A stretch of 38,355 nucleotides of DNA, from NCBI GenBank assembly GCA_903929815.1, contig CAIYWD010000079.1:1-38355 (forward strand). The letters run 5' to 3'. The notes below the pieces were generated by a model. The model was not told the DNA's origin and made no database searches. It saw nothing but the letters and a program-made list of their open reading frames with translations. The DNA is from an uncultured beta proteobacterium (GTDB taxonomy: Bacteria; Pseudomonadota; Gammaproteobacteria; Burkholderiales; Burkholderiaceae_C). The translations under genes and the position numbers were made by a program. Below, piece after piece: positions 33,980 to 38,355 of the stretch; position 1 is the stretch's first letter; each line of letters opens with the position of its first letter.

Positions 33980-34855
33980 ATGAAAATCCTGCCTACCCAA
34001 TTTGACGGCCAATCCATCCGTCGCGTCTATGACGAAAACACCGAAACCTGGTGGTTTTCGGTGATCGACGTGGTACAAGTGCTGACCGATAGTGAAAACG
34101 CTCGCGATTACTGGTTCAAGATGAAGCTACGCGTCAAGTCTGAAGACGGGGCTGAACTGTCGACAAACTGTCGACAGTTGAAACTGCCTGCAGCGGACGG
34201 TAAGCAGCGGCTAACTGACTGCGCTACCGCAGAAAGTTTGCTGCGCATCGTCCAGTCCATCCCCAGCCCCAAAGCCGAGCCTATCAAACTCTGGTTGGCC
34301 AAAGTTGGCTACGAGCGTATGCAGGAAATGGCCGACCCCGCCCTGTCGCTTGACCGCGCCCGCCAGACCTGGCAGCAGCATGGTCGCAGTGACAAGTGGA
34401 TTCAACAGCGCATGACGGGGCAGGAAACGCGCAACAAACTCACCGACTATTGGAGTGAGCACGACATCAAAAAAGGCAGCGAATTTGCCATTCTGACCAA
34501 CATCATTCACCAGGAATGGTCAGGCGTCAGCGTGGCCGAACACAAGGACATGAAAGGTCTGAGCAGTCACCATCTGCGCGACCACATGAGTGAGGCCGAG
34601 TTGATTTTCACTGCCCTGGCAGAGTTATCTACCCGCCAAATTGCCGAAAGCGTGGAGGCTACTGGTATGGCTGAAAACAAATCCGCCGCCCAAACAGGTG
34701 GCCGCATTGCCGCCCAAGCCCGCAACCAGCTTGAAAGCCAGACTGGCAGGTCGGTGGTACCAATTACCTGCCACCGGCTGAGCCAAAGGCAGTCAAAGTC
34801 ATCAAGGCACCCAAAAGCGCCTAAAGCATTTGTGCATCAAGCCACTCATGGATGA
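33980..34855 (+). CDS. BRO-N / DinD-like protein with frameshifted C-terminus
   Basis: 291 residues. The N-terminal BRO-N domain (about 8-110: WWFSVIDVVQVLTDSENARDYW, then SIPSPKAEPIKLWLAKVGYER) is the DNA-binding-type domain of phage antirepressors. The middle matches DNA-damage-inducible protein D: DPALSLDRARQTWQQHGRSD, WIQQRMTGQETRNKLTDYW, EFAILTNIIHQEWSGVS and HHLRDHMSEAELIFTALAE. The end ESQTGRSVV then leaves the family frame. In the next frame NYLPPAEPKAVKVIKAPKSA with a stop at 34822-34824 is the natural tail, so one base is missing near 34758. The present frame runs on into the cas4 start. Cellular role of DinD is not settled; it is linked to the SOS response in E. coli. Confidence 0.82.
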   Translation: MKILPTQFDGQSIRRVYDENTETWWFSVIDVVQVLTDSENARDYWFKMKLRVKSEDGAELSTNCRQLKLPAADGKQRLTDCATAESLLRIVQSIPSPKAEPIKLWLAKVGYERMQEMADPALSLDRARQTWQQHGRSDKWIQQRMTGQETRNKLTDYWSEHDIKKGSEFAILTNIIHQEWSGVSVAEHKDMKGLSSHHLRDHMSEAELIFTALAELSTRQIAESVEATGMAENKSAAQTGGRIAAQARNQLESQTGRSVVPITCHRLSQRQSKSSRHPKAPKAFVHQATHG

Positions 34856-35486
34856 AGTCGAACCCATCTCGCTATCCGCCCTGCAACATTGGCGCTATTG
34901 CCCGCGCCAGTGTGGATTGATCCATCTGGAGCAAGTGTTTGACGACAATGTCCATACTCTTCGCGGCCAGGCCGTCCATGCCAAGGCCGATCAGCCCTGT
35001 GTTGAAACCGCCAAAGGAGTTCGGGTGGAGCGTGCCTTGCCTTTGTGGCATGACGAACTGGGTTTGATCGGCAAATCCGATGTGGTTGAATTTTTGGCAG
35101 GCGGCGTACCCTATCCGGTGGAATACAAGCACGGCAGCCGGAACAAAGCCGCCGATATTGCCGCCTGTGATGACGTGCAATTGGCAGCGCAGGCTATGTG
35201 TCTGCAATCCATGACGGGCAAGCCAGTCAATGAAGGCGCCATCTACTACGCCACATCCAAGCGCCGTCGCATCGTACCCATCACCGAGCAACTGCGTGCC
35301 GATGTGGTGCAGGCCGCCAGCGAAATTCGCCAGATGTTGGCCTCTGCGCAATTGCCGCCACCCCTGCAAGGCCAGCAGTCTGCCAAACGCTGCAAAGCCT
35401 GTTCGTTGCAAGAGCGTTGCCAGCCGCAGGCCACCCATTCGGGTTTGGTGGCGGCGCGCGCGGCGCTGTTTGATCCCGATGCCTGA
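34848..35486 (+). CDS. cas4: CRISPR-associated exonuclease Cas4
   Basis: Trims and selects PAM-bearing prespacers together with Cas1-Cas2. 212 residues from the ATG at 34848 (family-like start MDEVEPISLSALQHWRYCPR). A TTG at 34830 is less likely. Iron-sulfur ligands are the N-terminal CPRQC and the C-terminal CKACSLQERC. The RecB-type nuclease residues lie in LIGKSDVVEF, PVEYKHG (Glu and Lys of motif II) and the QLAAQAMCL helix. The first 8 bp overlap the frameshifted end of the DinD-like gene. Confidence 0.94.
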   Translation: MDEVEPISLSALQHWRYCPRQCGLIHLEQVFDDNVHTLRGQAVHAKADQPCVETAKGVRVERALPLWHDELGLIGKSDVVEFLAGGVPYPVEYKHGSRNKAADIAACDDVQLAAQAMCLQSMTGKPVNEGAIYYATSKRRRIVPITEQLRADVVQAASEIRQMLASAQLPPPLQGQQSAKRCKACSLQERCQPQATHSGLVAARAALFDPDA

Positions 35487-35498
35487 TATTTTGTGCCT

Positions 35499-36527
35499 AT
35501 GCAACTCCTTAACACCCTTTACATCACCACGGCAGACACCTATTTGCACCTGGACAACGACACGTTGCGGGTGGAGGTGGCACACGAAACACGGCTTCGC
35601 GTGCCTCTGCACCATTTGAGTTCAGTGGTGAGTTTTGGCCATGCTGGCATATCAGCGCCACTGATGCACCGGCTGGCTGAGGATGGCGTGGCGCTTGTGC
35701 TGCTTGATAACAATGGACGGTTCAAGGCGCGACTTGAGGGCGCTGTCTCAGGCAATGTGCTGTTGCGCCAAGCCCAATTTCAGCGGTTGGCCGACCCGGC
35801 TTTCACTTTGGATATGGCGCGCGCCAGTGTCGCGGGCAAAATCAAGAACACTCGGCAAGTGCTACAGCGTGGCGCCCGCGAAGCCAAGGCTGAAGAAGAA
35901 GCCCGTGTATTAACCCGTCTTGCTGATGACTTGGCCGCCAGCCTGCGTGCGCTGCCTGGCGTGTCCAGTCTGGATGCCTTGCGCGGAGTGGAGGGCGAAG
36001 CCGCCCGTCAGTATTTCAGCGGCTTGAACCTGCTGGTGCGCGCCGATCAACGTGAACCGTTTGCCATGAATGGGCGTACCCGCCGCCCGCCGCGTGACCG
36101 TTTCAACGCCATGCTGTCGTTTCTGTATTCACTATGGATGAATGACTGCCGCAGCGCACTGGAAGCCGCCGGTCTGGATCCCCAGGTCGGCTATTTGCAT
36201 GCGCTGCGACCGGGGCGCGCAGCGTTGGCACTGGATTTGATGGAAGAGTTTCGCCCGTGGGCAGACCGACTGGCATTGACGCTAATCAACCGGGGACAGT
36301 TAACGGCCAAGGACTTTGTACTGCGCGAGGGGGGCGGTGTATCGCTGGAGCCAGATGCGCGCAAAGCGGTGGTGGTGGCATTTCAGGAACGCAAAAAGGA
36401 TGAAATCAACCATCCGCTGCTGGCGCAGTCAGTGCCGCTTGGTCTAGTGCCGCTGGTGCAGGCCCGCTTGATGGCACGGGCGTTGCGTGAAGACGGCTCG
36501 CCCTATGTGCCGTTTGTGGCGAAGTAG
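35499..36527 (+). CDS. cas1: CRISPR-associated integrase Cas1 (type I-C)
   Basis: Integrates new spacers at the leader end of the array as a Cas1-Cas2 complex. 342 residues from the ATG at 35499 (MQLLNTLYITTADTYLHLD, the I-C style opening). A GTG two codons upstream is possible. Metal-binding residues are visible in RGVEGEAARQYF (Glu), LHALRPGRAALALDLMEEFRP (His and Asp/Glu). It lies 12 bp after cas4 and 78 bp before cas2. Confidence 0.96.
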   Translation: MQLLNTLYITTADTYLHLDNDTLRVEVAHETRLRVPLHHLSSVVSFGHAGISAPLMHRLAEDGVALVLLDNNGRFKARLEGAVSGNVLLRQAQFQRLADPAFTLDMARASVAGKIKNTRQVLQRGAREAKAEEEARVLTRLADDLAASLRALPGVSSLDALRGVEGEAARQYFSGLNLLVRADQREPFAMNGRTRRPPRDRFNAMLSFLYSLWMNDCRSALEAAGLDPQVGYLHALRPGRAALALDLMEEFRPWADRLALTLINRGQLTAKDFVLREGGGVSLEPDARKAVVVAFQERKKDEINHPLLAQSVPLGLVPLVQARLMARALREDGSPYVPFVAK

Positions 36528-36605
36528 GTGACCTGAGAAGTAATAAATATCAATTTTCATAACGGTTTAGTGAAGATAATAAGGTCAACTGAGGAATCCA
36601 GGATT

Positions 36606-36896
36606 ATGCTGATACTGGTTTGTTATGACGTGAATACTGAAACCAAAGCCGGTCGCCGCCGCTTACGCCGAGTGGCTCGGGTGTGCGAAAGCACCGGACA
36701 GCGGGTACAAAAGTCGGTGTTTGAGTGTCAGCTCGACCTTGCCAAATTTGAAACCCTGGAGCGCGAACTGTTGGCTGAAATTGACCCTAAAACGGATTGT
36801 TTGCGCCTGTACCGCATGCCTGGCACGCGCGGGTTCGAAGTGATTGAGCACGGCGTTTTCAAGGCGGTGGATTTTGAAGGGCCGTTGGTGTTGTGA
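36606..36896 (+). CDS. cas2: CRISPR-associated protein Cas2
   Basis: Structural partner of Cas1 in spacer integration. 96 residues from the ATG at 36606, which gives the canonical start [20 protein letters not shown] with the conserved Asp at the end of the first strand. A GTG at 36570 would add 12 unlikely residues. [11 protein letters not shown] and [10 protein letters not shown] are family segments. AGGA lies upstream at 36599-36602. Last gene before the leader and array. Confidence 0.95.
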   Translation: MLILVCYDVNTETKAGRRRLRRVARVCESTGQRVQKSVFECQLDLAKFETLERELLAEIDPKTDCLRLYRMPGTRGFEVIEHGVFKAVDFEGPLVL

Positions 36897-37120
36897 TAGA
36901 TGTCCTGTTGTCGGAAAACCGTCATTGGCGTGAATTTTGGTTGCGCGAACCCAAAGTGAAGCCATCTTGACTGCGAGGTTCGCGTTCTTTGTAAAGTACT
37001 GATTTTAATTGTCTATTTGAATTTTGTCAGCGCCAAATGGTTGTTCGACCTGTTAAATGCGGTATAGTTCGCGTCGGCTTGCGGGAAATTTAATTTTTAT
37101 CAATGGATTGCCTGCGAGCC
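36897..37120 (+). promoter_or_regulatory. CRISPR leader
   Basis: 224 bp without a gene between cas2 and the first repeat. It holds an 8-bp inverted repeat CGCGAACC (36944-36951) / GGTTCGCG (36977-36984) followed by TTCTTT, possibly the cas operon terminator. Further on is a plausible array promoter, TTGTTC (37041-37046) and TATAGT (37063-37068), 16 bp apart. Transcription from there would start about 45 nt before the first repeat and run through the array. AT-rich runs follow (37088-37100). Confidence 0.6.
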
Positions 37121-38355
37121 GATTCGCCCGCCAGAAATGGAGGGCGTGGATTGAAACACTCCTTTCACGCGGGATTGCGTGGCGGGGTGAAGATTCGCCC
37201 GCCAGAAATGGAGGGCGTGGATTGAAACATTGTGGGCAGTTTTGGCGTATGGCAAGGCACCAAGATTCGCCCGCCAGAAATGGAGGGCGTGGATTGAAAC
37301 GGTGTGCCGTTGTACTGCTCAATCGTCGCACGGGCGATTCGCCCGCCAGAAATGGAGGGCGTGGATTGAAACTCATCCACCATGTAGCGCCCGTCGCGGC
37401 AAGCCGCGATTCGCCCGCCAGAAATGGAGGGCGTGGATTGAAACAATTTCGCACTGGGTGCAGTGGGTGCGCATGGCAGGATTCGCCCGCCAGAAATGGA
37501 GGGCGTGGATTGAAACAATAATAATGAATACTTTAGCGGCTTTTTTAATGGATTCGCCCGCCAGAAATGGAGGGCGTGGATTGAAACTGATCAATCAACA
37601 TGGGATTTTGAGTGATGATGATGATTCGCCCGCCAGAAATGGAGGGCGTGGATTGAAACAAAGTCTTATGTCCGGTGTGATGGGCACACGGTGGATTCGC
37701 CCGCCAGAAATGGAGGGCGTGGATTGAAACGTTGTATGTCCAGTGTGCCACTCAAAACCAGATTGATTCGCCCGCCAGAAATGGAGGGCGTGGATTGAAA
37801 CTCACTACGTATTCGTGCGACAAAGGCACTGGCAGGATTCGCCCGCCAGAAATGGAGGGCGTGGATTGAAACGCGAATTGACATCACCGAAAACTACATC
37901 ACCGGTTGATTCGCCCGCCAGAAATGGAGGGCGTGGATTGAAACGAGCTGGCCGTTGAATCAAAGTCAGCCTATCAATGATTCGCCCGCCAGAAATGGAG
38001 GGCGTGGATTGAAACCGCCGCGTTTTTGCTGTGCGGCGAGGTTTATACCTGATTCGCCCGCCAGAAATGGAGGGCGTGGATTGAAACCTGGTGCAGCTTA
38101 TCAGCTACTTCCAAGCCTTTGGGATTCGCCCGCCAGAAATGGAGGGCGTGGATTGAAACACGATGCCACCAAAAGCATCATTCGAGAGACCTGGGATTCG
38201 CCCGCCAGAAATGGAGGGCGTGGATTGAAACACGACCAATGCTACTCATGTATTGAACATAATATGATTCGCCCGCCAGAAATGGAGGGCGTGGATTGAA
38301 ACTAAATAAATTCAAAACTTGCTTGACACCCCAAATGATTCGCCCGCCAGAAATG
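37121..38355 (+). CRISPR. Type I-C CRISPR array, 17 full repeats and a partial 18th, open at window end
   Basis: The 37-nt repeat starts GATTCGCCCGCC and ends GGGCGTGGATTGAAAC, with AGAAAT between the stem arms. The inner arms CGCCC/GGGCG form the hairpin. The 3' end ATTGAAAC is usual for type I. Repeats start at 37121, 37192, 37264, 37336, 37408, 37480, 37551, 37623, 37694, 37765, 37836, 37908, 37979, 38051, 38123, 38195, 38266 and 38337. All full copies read identically. The 17 spacers are 34 or 35 nt and all differ. The leader lies on the cas2 side, so the newest spacers are at the left. The array continues past 38355. Confidence 0.98.

Noticed and set aside
37053-37727. Long open frames on both strands across the CRISPR array
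   Set aside because: They arise because the 37-nt repeat plus 34-35-nt spacer keeps frames open; the translations are repeated motifs of the CRISPR repeat, not proteins.

Overview
The window looks like chromosome of a betaproteobacterium, probably of the Burkholderiales type. The evidence is the order tpiA, secG, tRNA-Leu(GAG), nuoA to nuoN, the 417-residue NuoD and the sequence character of the Nuo proteins. Base composition is moderate, near 50% GC in genes, with much more AT-rich patches at both repeat-laden borders. The species cannot be named from the sequence.

Layout. Positions 1-970 are a scrambled border: AT-rich repeats, a tRNA-Pro(GGG) with its terminator, a 159-bp inverted-repeat element, and the last ~40 codons of a quinone oxidoreductase gene that normally stands intact before tpiA. 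Positions 993-17092 carry tpiA, secG, tRNA-Leu and a complete 14-gene nuo operon for the proton-pumping NADH:quinone oxidoreductase (complex I). Two copies of a second 159-bp element sit inside that operon, each starting directly at a TAA stop codon (after nuoA and after nuoH). A Nudix ADP-sugar hydrolase, recG, an HDOD protein and a PAS-GGDEF-EAL protein follow, to 23182.

Positions 23183-27953 are an accessory region dense in small repeats. It holds a three-gene reverse-strand signalling module (CheA-like HPt kinase, CheX-like phosphatase, CheY-like receiver) enclosed by two inverted copies of one composite repeat, and an isolated zinc-ribbon gene. No transposase or integrase is present, so all the elements look non-autonomous.

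Positions 27954-38355 are a type I-C CRISPR-Cas locus: cas3, cas5c, cas8c (with a well-supported internal start for the small subunit Cas11c), cas7c, cas4, cas1, cas2, then a leader and an array of 37-nt repeats running off the window end. Between the interference genes (cas3 to cas7) and the adaptation genes (cas4-cas1-cas2) lie two extra co-directional genes: a 69-residue HicB-like protein and a BRO-N/DinD-like protein with a frameshifted C-terminus. These two insertions, the bracketed signalling cassette and the repeat families that respect stop codons are the most unusual things here.
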